Source of the DNA: Pseudomonadota bacterium
Lineage (GTDB): Bacteria; Pseudomonadota; Gammaproteobacteria; Halothiobacillales; Halothiobacillaceae
Assembly: GCA_021795795.1 (NCBI GenBank)
Contig: JAJYPA010000555.1
Span: 1 to 5,283, forward strand
Length of the DNA: 5,283 nt
Direction of reading: 5' to 3'
Part shown: positions 1-4,929 of the stretch, one piece after another
Layout: each line of letters opens with the position of its first letter
Position numbering within the stretch: the stretch's first letter is position 1
Made by a program: the position numbers and the translations under genes
The notes under the pieces: generated by a model
Databases searched by the model: none
Seen by the model: only the letters and a program-made list of their open reading frames with translations
What the model was told of the DNA's origin: nothing

Positions 1-66
1 TCCAATCTTTGCTGGCTGATTACCACTGTATCCACAGGCCTGGATGTGTTCCATGCAGGCCGACAT
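1..66 (-). CDS. Possible divergent gene, N-terminal end only (candidate repressor)
   Basis: On the minus strand an ATG at 66-64 opens a frame that stays open to the window edge, giving only 22 residues, which include the stretch ACGYSGNQPAKIG. A second in-frame ATG lies four codons further in. Neither start has a clear Shine-Dalgarno sequence; the bases before the first ATG are an A-rich run. A credible minus-strand promoter lies just upstream. Position, divergent from an AlpA/replication operon, is where phages and satellites usually carry their repressor, but too little sequence is visible to assign a family. The identity is inference, and the frame could be open by chance. Confidence 0.33.
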   Translation of the reverse strand, partial: MSACMEHIQACGYSGNQPAKIG

Positions 67-79
67 GCTTTTTTTGGGG

Positions 80-94
80 ACAATGGGTTATAGT
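80..94. promoter_or_regulatory. Possible operator, imperfect dyad over the leftward -10
   Basis: ACAATGGGTTATAGT is an imperfect 15-bp palindrome: half-sites ACAAT and ATAGT match the pattern ACnAT-N5-ATnGT. It covers the -10 box of the leftward promoter, where an autoregulating repressor would bind. I found no clear second copy near the rightward promoter, which weakens the case. Confidence 0.2.
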
Positions 95-115
95 AGAAAG
101 CGCGGCAAGGTTCAA
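87..115 (-). promoter_or_regulatory. Probable sigma-70 promoter, leftward
   Basis: Read on the minus strand, TTGAAC (plus 110-115) and TATAAC (plus 87-92) are separated by 17 bases. The -10 matches the consensus at five of six positions and the -35 at four of six. Transcription would start near plus 80 and reach the minus-strand ATG at 66 after a very short leader. The promoter lies back to back with the rightward promoter at 142-169, the usual layout of a phage immunity switch. Confidence 0.5.
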
Positions 116-141
116 AGGCTACAGACACCGCATGTTGTGGT

Positions 142-169
142 TTGACAGGGCATAAAAAGGGTTTATATT
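142..169 (+). promoter_or_regulatory. Sigma-70 promoter for the leader RNA and operon
   Basis: A perfect -35 box TTGACA (142-147) is followed after 16 bases by TATATT (164-169), five of six to the -10 consensus. Predicted transcription start is near 176. This is the best plus-strand promoter I see in the upstream region. It lies directly ahead of the structured leader RNA, so it probably makes both the small antisense RNA and, when transcription continues, the alpA-replication mRNA. Confidence 0.65.
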
Positions 170-199
170 GGGTTCTTGCTCTTTATGAAGTCGAACGCA

Positions 200-270
200 G
201 TAAAAATATGGCCCCTGAGTGCTACCAACACTCAGAGGCCGGATCACCAAAAGCCGTCTAGGGGACGGGT
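200..270 (+). ncRNA. C4-type antisense RNA (P1/P7 C4 class, P4 CI-like)
   Basis: Two hairpins are visible. The first has a 12-bp stem with one mismatch (210-221 with 229-240) and the loop CTACCAA. The second, after a short A-rich linker, has stem CCGTC/GACGG (254-258 with 264-268) and loop TAGGG. From memory, the first hairpin (CTGAGTGCTACCAACACTCAG) followed by a CCGTCTAGGGGACGG-type hairpin is the hallmark of the C4 family; I could not run a covariance search. In phages P1 and P7, C4 is processed from a leader and pairs with the same transcript downstream to block an antirepressor operon. P4 CI RNA acts similarly through early transcription termination. Here 253-264 can pair with 365-376 before alpA, and a promoter sits in the right place. 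The exact processed ends are unknown; the limits given are approximate. Confidence 0.62.
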
Positions 271-307
271 ACTATCTCCTTTCAGCAAGACTCTTCCTAC
301 GGAGCCG

Positions 308-326
308 GGTTAGCAAAAGCTAAACC
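308..326 (+). repeat. Small inverted repeat in the operon leader
   Basis: GGTTAGC (308-314) and GCTAAACC (319-326) form a 7-bp stem with one bulged A (324) and an AAAA loop. It lies between the C4-like RNA and its target. It may help fold the leader or bind a protein. Its GGTTAGC arm can also pair, with one bulged base, with GCTACC (221-226) at the loop of the first C4 hairpin, so it could be a second antisense contact; that pairing is weak. Confidence 0.3.
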
Positions 327-364
327 TAGCTGAACGCTATACCACTTTACGGGATGTTGCAAGC

Positions 365-376
365 CCCCTTGACGGC
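365..376 (+). promoter_or_regulatory. Target site for the C4-like antisense RNA
   Basis: CCCCTTGACGGC (365-376) is the reverse complement of the second C4-like hairpin region (253-264) with a single mismatch (259 opposite 370). It ends at the base before the first possible alpA ATG (377) and lies 20 bases upstream of the Shine-Dalgarno of the preferred ATG (407). Pairing could block translation or, as in P4, expose untranslated RNA to premature termination. Confidence 0.55.
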
Positions 377-406
377 ATGTTCAATCTTTCAATTCGAGGA
401 TTTGAG

Positions 407-619
407 ATGCCAATGAAAAACGAAACCCCCGCAGCACCCGAAGTATTAGACCGTTTCCCGGCCGTACAGGCCCGCGTCAATGCCAGCAAAACATCAATAT
501 ATGGATGGATGAAAAGCGGAGACTTCCCCCAGCCAGTAAAGCTGGGACCGCGTGCCGTCGCCTGGCGTCGCAGCGATGTTGACGCCTGGATCAGTTCACG
601 CACGTCTCACGTCGCTTGA
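407..619 (+). CDS. alpA: AlpA-family phage transcriptional regulator
   Basis: A 70-residue protein of the AlpA family, small MerR-like helix-turn-helix proteins that act as excisionases or activators of integrase and early genes in prophages and satellites (E. coli CP4-57 AlpA, P4 Vis). The fold is read from RVNASKTSIYGWMKSGDFP (helix-turn-helix), PVKLGPRAVAWRRSDVDAWI (wing and final helix); these are the family's usual signatures and cover nearly the whole protein. I chose ATG 407 because GAGGA (396-400) sits 6 bases before it. An in-frame ATG at 377 would add 10 residues but has no Shine-Dalgarno; ATG 413 is also possible. It is the first gene after the antisense-controlled leader, so it is the likely regulated target. 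The next gene starts 15 bases after its stop. Confidence 0.85.
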   Translation: MPMKNETPAAPEVLDRFPAVQARVNASKTSIYGWMKSGDFPQPVKLGPRAVAWRRSDVDAWISSRTSHVA

Positions 620-634
620 TCGGGGGACGACGCC

Positions 635-1606
635 ATGCAGCCACAAAAAAGCCGCCCCGCTGGAGGGACGGCAGACGCAAGATCGAACGTCTCCAACCAT
701 ATCACAATCGGCATGGTGCGTAATGCTCATGATCCGCGTATCACCCCGCGCGCTTTGTCCTGGCGCGAGTTCTGCCAAGACCTGAGCCGGGCAGAGGTGC
801 GGAAGACGAAAGACGGCCCCGGCTTTGTGCTGGCGCAGTTCAATGTCATGCACCGCGCAGGCAAGAATGTTGCCGCAGTCTCGGCGCTGGGCTTCGATGT
901 GGATGGCAAAGAGCAGGCACCGCTGCCGCCTCTTGTCGCGCATACCGAATTATCACGCCTGGGCTGGGCGCATGTGGTCTACACCACCTGGAGCCATAGC
1001 GCCGAGTCTCCCCGGTATCGGATCGTCGTTGCTCTGGATACCCCGCTGCACCCGGACGTGCTGAGGGACGCGCAATCCTTTGTGGTGGACCAGTTGCCCG
1101 GAGCCATCGCACAGGCCATTGATCGCGCCTGCCTGGGGGATCGCGCCCGGCTTTACTATGCGCCAGCGACTCCACCAGATCGCGCAGGTGAGTATGAGTT
1201 CTACGCTGGCGGATCAGCCCCGCTGAACGCCCGGACGTTGACCCTAATCGCCGCTGCCATGCAGCACCAAAAAGAGGCCCGAAAGGAAAAGGCCAAGGCG
1301 ATGACGACACAGATCGCAGCGCGTGGTGGCGTCTCGGTTATCGCTCAATTCAATGCACAGCACACCATCGAGGAAGTGCTGGAAAACGGAGGCTACACCA
1401 GAAAGGGCAAACGATGGGTGTCACCTCATAGCCATAGCGGGACGCCTGGGATCGTGGAGATCGAGGGGCGCATATTCTGCCACCATGCCGACGACCCGAT
1501 GCACAACGGACATGCCCTGGACGCCTTCGATACCTATGCGGCGCTTTACCACAAAGGCGACTTGCGAGCCGCTGCCGCTGCCGTCCGGGAGGTGCAACAT
1601 GATTGA
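635..1606 (+). CDS. Primase/polymerase-like replication protein
   Basis: A 323-residue cytoplasmic protein, probably the primase of the element. The N-terminal half has features of archaeo-eukaryotic primase-polymerase (AEP/PrimPol) proteins: GFDVDG with acidic pair D88/D90, YTTWSH with H121, PRYRIVVAL with R127/R129, and RARLYYAP near 170-177. A basic helix (about 208-224) leads to a separate C-terminal domain (243-320) with GGYTRKGKRWVSPHSHSG, GRIFCHHADDP and GHALDAFD; domains of this type occur in phage and plasmid replication proteins next to DUF3987. ATG 635 is preferred because GGGGGA (622-627) is 7 bases upstream; ATG 713 has no ribosome site. Its end overlaps the DUF3987 gene by 8 bases (ATGATTGA). 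Many elements carry primase and DUF3987 modules fused; here they are separate. The primase call rests on motifs I read by eye. Confidence 0.68.
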   Translation: MQPQKSRPAGGTADARSNVSNHITIGMVRNAHDPRITPRALSWREFCQDLSRAEVRKTKDGPGFVLAQFNVMHRAGKNVAAVSALGFDVDGKEQAPLPPLVAHTELSRLGWAHVVYTTWSHSAESPRYRIVVALDTPLHPDVLRDAQSFVVDQLPGAIAQAIDRACLGDRARLYYAPATPPDRAGEYEFYAGGSAPLNARTLTLIAAAMQHQKEARKEKAKAMTTQIAARGGVSVIAQFNAQHTIEEVLENGGYTRKGKRWVSPHSHSGTPGIVEIEGRIFCHHADDPMHNGHALDAFDTYAALYHKGDLRAAAAAVREVQHD

Positions 1607-3305
1607 CCTGACCGGCGTTATCGACCCACGGGAAGCACTGGCCGCCGTCGCGGTTGCGGCTACAGAATGGCCTACCCCTGAGCGTATCGGTTCAGACTTG
1701 CCATCAGTCCCACAGATGGATGTGGAGATGCTACTGCCTGCCCCGCTTGCCGGGTATGTCAGAGATGCCGCGCATCGCAAGGTGGCCCCGGCTGAGTTCG
1801 TCGCCGTCTCCCTGCTGGTGAGCCTGGGCGCATTGATCGGTGCCCGATGTGGAGTGAGGCCCAAGGTGCGGGACGATACATGGATCGTGGTCCCTAATCT
1901 TTGGGGGGCAATCATCGCGCCGCCGAGCAAGAAGAAATCTCCCTCTATGGATGATGGTACAAAGCCGCTCAAGTACCTTGCAGCGAAGGCGCGAGAGAAA
2001 CACGCCAAGGCGATGGAAGCCTATCAGGACGAAGTTGAGCAGCATGATGTGATGATGGCCGCAGCGAAGAGGGCGATGGCTAAAGCTGCCGAAGCTGCCG
2101 ACGACGAAAAGCTGCAATCGGCCAAGGCCCGTATGGCCGCACTAAAGGCTTCCAAGCCGCAGCCGCCTACGCTGAAGAGGTACACGACCAACGACGCCAC
2201 CATTGAGAAGCTGGGAGAATTGCTTATTACCAATCCGCAAGGGCTGCTGACCGAGCGGGACGAATTGGCCGGACTACTGGCGTCCTTCGATAAATCCGGC
2301 CATGAAGAGGACCGCACCTTTTACCTGACCGCCTGGAACGGCACAGGTGGCCACAATATCGACCGCATAGGTCGGGGTTCCCTGTATATCCCCAATCTGG
2401 CGTTATCAGTGCTGGGCGGTATCCAACCCGAACGGCTGGAAAAGTATCTGGATAGCACCACCAGGGATGTGGGCAACGATGGATTGCTGGCGCGGTTTCA
2501 GTTGATGGTGTGGCCCGATGACCTGGGCTTCGAGTGGCGGGACACGCTGCCCGACAAGGCACTGAGGGACGCCGTTTATCGTATCTTCGAGGTGCTGGAC
2601 GACGACGACTTTATCGGCGCATGGGGTGCGGAACCTGCCGACCAATTCCGGCGCATCCCGTCATTCAAGCTATCTCCCGCAGCCGCTCAGGCCTTCATTG
2701 CGTGGGATACCAAGCTGCAAACGGAGATCATGCCCGCCTGTCAGACGGTATTGCAGGAGCACTTCGGAAAATATGAAAAGCTGGTGGCTGGGCTGGCGCT
2801 GATTCTGGACATGGCCGAACGCGCAGATGCAGGTGGGATCATAGGCCCGATTCGTGAAGGTCCGATGTTGAAGGCGATTGCCTGGGCGGATTTTCTCGGC
2901 GCTCATGCAAAGCGCGTCTACCACCTATGGATGCACCAAGAAGTCAGATCGGCGCAGAGGTTGAGCGAGTTTCTTGTGCAACGGAAACTGCCGGACCCAT
3001 TCACCACCGCCGATGTTCAACGAAAGGGATGGTCTGGCCTGGGATCACCCAAACAAATCGGCGCGGCGCTGGAGTTTCTGGAGTCGGTCGGGTGGGTTCG
3101 CCCGGCACCCAAACCTATGGGACCGAGTGGCGGAAGGCCGTCTACAGCATGGGAGGTTAATCCAAAAATTCACCTCACGAACGCTAAAGAGGAACCTACT
3201 AAACCTACTAAACCTGCAAATGGGGGGTTAAATAGGTTTAGTAGGTTCCTCTTTAGCGTTTGTGAGGATGTTTTTTCCGATGACGACGATCGGGTGGACC
3301 TATGA
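1599..3305 (+). CDS. DUF3987-family replication protein (helicase-like)
   Basis: A 568-residue protein of the DUF3987 family (PF13148), found with phage and plasmid primases and thought to be a RecA-fold ATPase or helicase. Order: N-terminal region (1-95); PNLWGAIIAPPSKKKSP (99-115) at the nucleotide-binding loop; an Ala/Lys/Glu/Met-rich probable coiled coil (about 125-185); GLLTERDELAGLL (215-227), the conserved acidic segment; SVLGGIQPERL (270-280); and a C-terminal probable winged helix (about 450-520). The loop departs from Walker A: both glycines of GxxxxGKS are replaced, but KS remains. The tail (525-556) is encoded by a large palindrome. Start ATG 1599 has GGGAGG (1587-1592) 6 bases upstream. 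The frame is open 92 codons further 5', but that stretch is out of frame with the primase gene and looks like a shadow. Stop overlaps the next ATG. Confidence 0.85.
   Translation: MIDLTGVIDPREALAAVAVAATEWPTPERIGSDLPSVPQMDVEMLLPAPLAGYVRDAAHRKVAPAEFVAVSLLVSLGALIGARCGVRPKVRDDTWIVVPNLWGAIIAPPSKKKSPSMDDGTKPLKYLAAKAREKHAKAMEAYQDEVEQHDVMMAAAKRAMAKAAEAADDEKLQSAKARMAALKASKPQPPTLKRYTTNDATIEKLGELLITNPQGLLTERDELAGLLASFDKSGHEEDRTFYLTAWNGTGGHNIDRIGRGSLYIPNLALSVLGGIQPERLEKYLDSTTRDVGNDGLLARFQLMVWPDDLGFEWRDTLPDKALRDAVYRIFEVLDDDDFIGAWGAEPADQFRRIPSFKLSPAAAQAFIAWDTKLQTEIMPACQTVLQEHFGKYEKLVAGLALILDMAERADAGGIIGPIREGPMLKAIAWADFLGAHAKRVYHLWMHQEVRSAQRLSEFLVQRKLPDPFTTADVQRKGWSGLGSPKQIGAALEFLESVGWVRPAPKPMGPSGGRPSTAWEVNPKIHLTNAKEEPTKPTKPANGGLNRFSRFLFSVCEDVFSDDDDRVDL
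3173..3267. repeat. Long palindrome with 9-bp tandem repeats, candidate origin
   Basis: The arms 3173-3207 and 3233-3267 are complementary over 35 positions with one exception (3179/3261, a G-U pair in RNA). After a short interruption, 3211-3215 can also pair with 3225-3229, leaving a loop of about 9 bases. The left arm holds two exact tandem copies of CCTACTAAA (3195-3203, 3204-3212) and a degenerate third (3213-3221); the right arm holds the complement TTTAGTAGG (3237-3245) and a degenerate TTAAATAGG (3228-3236). It lies inside the 3' end of the DUF3987 gene, where it encodes a low-complexity tail (TKPTKP...). Repeats plus a dyad inside a replication gene suggest an origin or Rep-binding iterons. 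A T6 run at 3271-3276 also allows a terminator role. Function is inference; the structure is directly visible. Confidence 0.85.
3271..3276 (+). terminator. T6 tract after the palindrome, possible internal attenuator
   Basis: TTTTTT begins three bases after the end of the 35-bp hairpin. Hairpin plus U-run is the layout of an intrinsic terminator. It sits within the DUF3987 coding sequence, so translating ribosomes would melt the hairpin; it could therefore work as a polarity switch that cuts off downstream genes when translation is poor. The stem is much longer than usual for such terminators, so this is a secondary interpretation. Confidence 0.3.
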
Positions 3306-3880
3306 ACACCGCCCGCGAGATCGTGCAAGAGATCATCGGCGCAGGCGGGCACCTCTGGTTCGATGGCGACCGGGTACGGGGGCGCAACATCCCCCGCCGC
3401 CTGGCGGTTCTGGTCAAAGCAGATGAGGGTGGCATATTGGCCGCGCTGCTATCTGCACCACCACCCGACGACTACGCCATTGAGGAGCGTCTGGCAATTC
3501 AGTCTGAGGATGACCTACCCCCGGATCGCGGCTTTGACGATGTTCCTGGCTTCGAGGGGATGCCGGACCTGACCCCGGCGCAGCATGGCGCGATTCTCCA
3601 CCGGATCATGTATCCGGCGCAGGAGCCACCGGCACCAGCCAAGAGCACTACTGATGCCATCCCCAGCCCTACGATGCAGCCAGCGCCAGCTATGGGCCGT
3701 CCAGAGCAAGTTACATGCGGATCATGCGTCCGCTTCCAGCCGGGCACCACGAAGATGGGGATAGGTGTCTGCCTGGCGACCACGAATGGACTGCCACCAG
3801 TCGGAAATAGTGGGGACTATCGAGCAGCTTTTCCGATGGCTCCGCGTCGCTGTCCTGAGTATGCAGGATCACCGTCATGA
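3302..3880 (+). CDS. Phage protein with TubC-like N-terminus and four-Cys C-terminus
   Basis: 192 residues, no known specific function. The N-terminal 50 residues (AREIVQEIIGAGGHLWFDGD, then a basic RxRNIPRRL and a final helix ILAALL) resemble the TubC docking-like domain common in phage replication-region proteins. The middle (52-135) is acidic then Pro/Ala-rich, probably a flexible linker. The C-terminus has C139 and C142 (TCGSCVRF), C157 (GIGVC) and C184 (RRCPEY), spaced as a likely four-cysteine zinc-binding module. The layout suggests an adaptor that joins a partner, possibly the DUF3987 protein, to nucleic acid; that is inference. ATG 3302 overlaps the preceding stop (ATGA), with a modest GGTGGA 4 bases or less upstream, so its translation probably depends on coupling. 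Confidence 0.7.
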   Translation: MNTAREIVQEIIGAGGHLWFDGDRVRGRNIPRRLAVLVKADEGGILAALLSAPPPDDYAIEERLAIQSEDDLPPDRGFDDVPGFEGMPDLTPAQHGAILHRIMYPAQEPPAPAKSTTDAIPSPTMQPAPAMGRPEQVTCGSCVRFQPGTTKMGIGVCLATTNGLPPVGNSGDYRAAFPMAPRRCPEYAGSPS

Positions 3881-4062
3881 CCCGGCATATCCGCGAATTG
3901 CACAGACAGTTCCCCGGTATCCAGATCAGCCGTACACGCGGAGGGCACCTTGTAGCGCAGGTGGGCAGTGCCCGCGTATTCCTGGCGGCTACTCCCTCCG
4001 ACCATCGCGCTATTCACAACATCGCCGCCATGATCCGGCGCGCACAGAGGATGAATCCATGA
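3877..4062 (+). CDS. Small HicA-like protein
   Basis: 61 residues, with features of the HicA mRNA interferase/dsRNA-binding-like fold: an N-terminal helix, ISRTRGGHLVAQVG with a GGH (H24) where HicA toxins carry their active-site histidine, and ATPSDHRAIHNIAAMIRRAQ (38-57), a typical TPSD-x-RA-x-N ending. HicA toxins normally sit beside a HicB antitoxin; none is visible here. Stand-alone phage HicA-like proteins of this length are common and may be nucleic-acid binders rather than toxins. Start ATG 3877 overlaps the preceding stop (ATGA) and has AGGA (3865-3868) 8 bases before it; the stop overlaps the SSB-like start. The family assignment is by eye. Confidence 0.62.
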   Translation: MTRHIRELHRQFPGIQISRTRGGHLVAQVGSARVFLAATPSDHRAIHNIAAMIRRAQRMNP

Positions 4063-4469
4063 CCATCATCGCCGCTTGCGTAATCACGTTGAAGAAGTCC
4101 CCGACCTACCGCCTGGCCAAAGATGGAACACTCCCTATCTGGTCCGGCTTCGGGATGGCGGGCACCGATGCCTTGGGCATCACCGCCTTCAAGTCGCTGG
4201 CCGAGGAACTGGACGCGCTCCACCTGGACGAAGGGGATGCCATCACCGTGACAGGCACCCTCAGCTTGAACACCTGGGAAACAAAAGATGGCACTGAACG
4301 CTCAGGACTCAAGATCGTCGCCAGCAAGGCCGAAGTCATCACGCCACCGGCACCGAAGCGCAGGGCGTCCAGCCCACGGCGGAGCGATGAACCTGCACCA
4401 CCTGCACCACCGGCGTCCGCATACGATGATTTTGACGATCCACTGCCTGAGCATTGGGGGCAATCATGA
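4059..4469 (+). CDS. ssb: Single-stranded DNA-binding protein (SSB-like OB fold)
   Basis: 136 residues. The N-terminal 93 residues look like an SSB OB fold: short beta strand MTIIAACVITLKKSP, then WSGFGMAGTDALGITAFKSLAEELDAL, then the glycine-rich strand GDAITVTGTLSLNTWETKDG and RSGLKIVAS, matching the order of SSB conserved segments (W.NVVAFGKLAE...G..V.VEG.L....W..KDG). A Pro/Ala/Arg-rich linker (94-120) leads to an acidic tail DDFDDPLPEHW, comparable to but not the same as the DDDIPF tail by which bacterial SSB recruits partners. Its job would be to coat single strands during replication of the element. ATG 4059 overlaps the previous stop (ATGA) and has GAGGA (4047-4051) 7 bases upstream. 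The frame is open 98 codons further 5', but that part is a shadow of the two upstream genes. Confidence 0.75.
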   Translation: MTIIAACVITLKKSPTYRLAKDGTLPIWSGFGMAGTDALGITAFKSLAEELDALHLDEGDAITVTGTLSLNTWETKDGTERSGLKIVASKAEVITPPAPKRRASSPRRSDEPAPPAPPASAYDDFDDPLPEHWGQS

Positions 4470-4630
4470 AGCGTCGGAAGGAAGCACCAGCGATGTCACA
4501 GGGCTACATGAATGCACTCGACAAGCTCTACGGGAAACAGCCCATTGCCGGGCCAGAAACAGCCCCAGAATCGACGCAAGCAACAGGGGCGCCACCGATG
4601 CCCCACTTACCCAAGAGGGCGAAACCATGA
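4466..4630 (+). CDS. 54-residue hypothetical protein
   Basis: A short gene starting MKRRKEAPAMSQGYMNALDK and ending PHLPKRAKP. I do not recognise a family. It is basic at both ends, with a short probable helix (about 8-22) and a Pro/Ala/Thr-rich remainder; no cysteines or membrane segment. What supports it is context: GGGGG (4456-4460) lies 5 bases before ATG 4466, the start overlaps the SSB stop (ATGA), and the stop overlaps the next ATG (ATGA) in the same way as all other junctions of this operon. Function unknown. Confidence 0.62.
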   Translation: MKRRKEAPAMSQGYMNALDKLYGKQPIAGPETAPESTQATGAPPMPHLPKRAKP

Positions 4631-4929
4631 CCACGAAACCAAAGGCATCAGCAACCAACGTGCGGCCAATCGCGCCAACCAAGCCGCTGCAAGTCATAGA
4701 AGCGACGGAAATAAACCGGCACCCCTCCCCCCGTCTAGGCACTGCTGCCGAGGTACGCATGGAAATGGCCCGGCTCTACCGGGAGGCCCGCACCGGCCAG
4801 ATGGGAGTGGGGGACGCCACAAAGCTGGCGTATCTCCTCACTCAGCTTGCAACGCTCATGCGTATTGATGACCTGGAGCAGCGCACCGCCGCGCTGGAGC
4901 GTGTCCTAAAGCTGGAGGCCAAAAAGTGA
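4627..4929 (+). CDS. Conserved phage hypothetical protein, helical
   Basis: 100 residues. The N-terminal 35 are Lys/Thr/Pro-rich and probably disordered. Residues 37-98 look fully helical: RLGTAAEVRMEMARLYREAR, a short GQMGVGDATKLAYLLTQLATL, then a heptad-like end (DDLEQRTAALERVLKLEA) that could form a coiled coil and dimerise. Proteins with this pattern are, to my recollection, common in proteobacterial prophages near the early/packaging border, without a proven role. ATG 4627 has GAGGG (4615-4619) 7 bases upstream and overlaps the preceding stop. The frame stays open 113 codons further upstream, but that stretch is a shadow of the SSB-like and 54-residue genes. Its stop overlaps the following GTG. 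Confidence 0.7.
   Translation: MTTKPKASATNVRPIAPTKPLQVIEATEINRHPSPRLGTAAEVRMEMARLYREARTGQMGVGDATKLAYLLTQLATLMRIDDLEQRTAALERVLKLEAKK

Noticed and set aside
28..36. DnaA-box-like GTATCCACA
   Set aside because: A single copy with one mismatch, inside a possible coding frame and with no companion boxes; not enough to call an origin.
596..943. Minus-strand open frame of 115 codons opposite the primase-like gene
   Set aside because: No ribosome site, cysteine/arginine-rich composition without a recognisable domain, and it overlaps a well-supported plus-strand gene; a shadow frame of GC-rich DNA.
846..1310. Minus-strand open frame of 154 codons
   Set aside because: Arg/Pro/Ser-rich shadow translation opposite the primase-like gene, no Shine-Dalgarno or domain.
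1323..1598. 92-codon 5' extension of the DUF3987 frame
   Set aside because: It lies out of frame within the primase-like gene, gives an Arg/Ser/Thr-rich sequence unlike a protein domain, and the ATG at 1599 has a strong GGGAGG.
1421..2008. Minus-strand open frame of 195 codons
   Set aside because: Long but low-complexity shadow spanning the overlap of two supported genes; no ribosome site or recognisable family.
3195..3221. CCTACTAAA repeats as a CRISPR or microsatellite
   Set aside because: Units are only 9 bp, directly tandem without spacers, and mirrored in the opposite arm; better explained as iterons within a palindrome.
3765..4058. 98-codon 5' extension of the SSB-like frame
   Set aside because: Overlaps two supported genes out of frame; ATG 4059 has GAGGA and begins exactly where the OB fold begins.
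4395..4422. Short CCTGCACCA repeat in the SSB-like tail
   Set aside because: Simply encodes the Pro/Ala-rich linker; typical of SSB linkers and too short to suggest a separate function.
4288..4626. 113-codon 5' extension of the 100-residue gene
   Set aside because: Out-of-frame reading of the SSB-like linker and the 54-residue gene; ATG 4627 has its own ribosome site and ATGA overlap.
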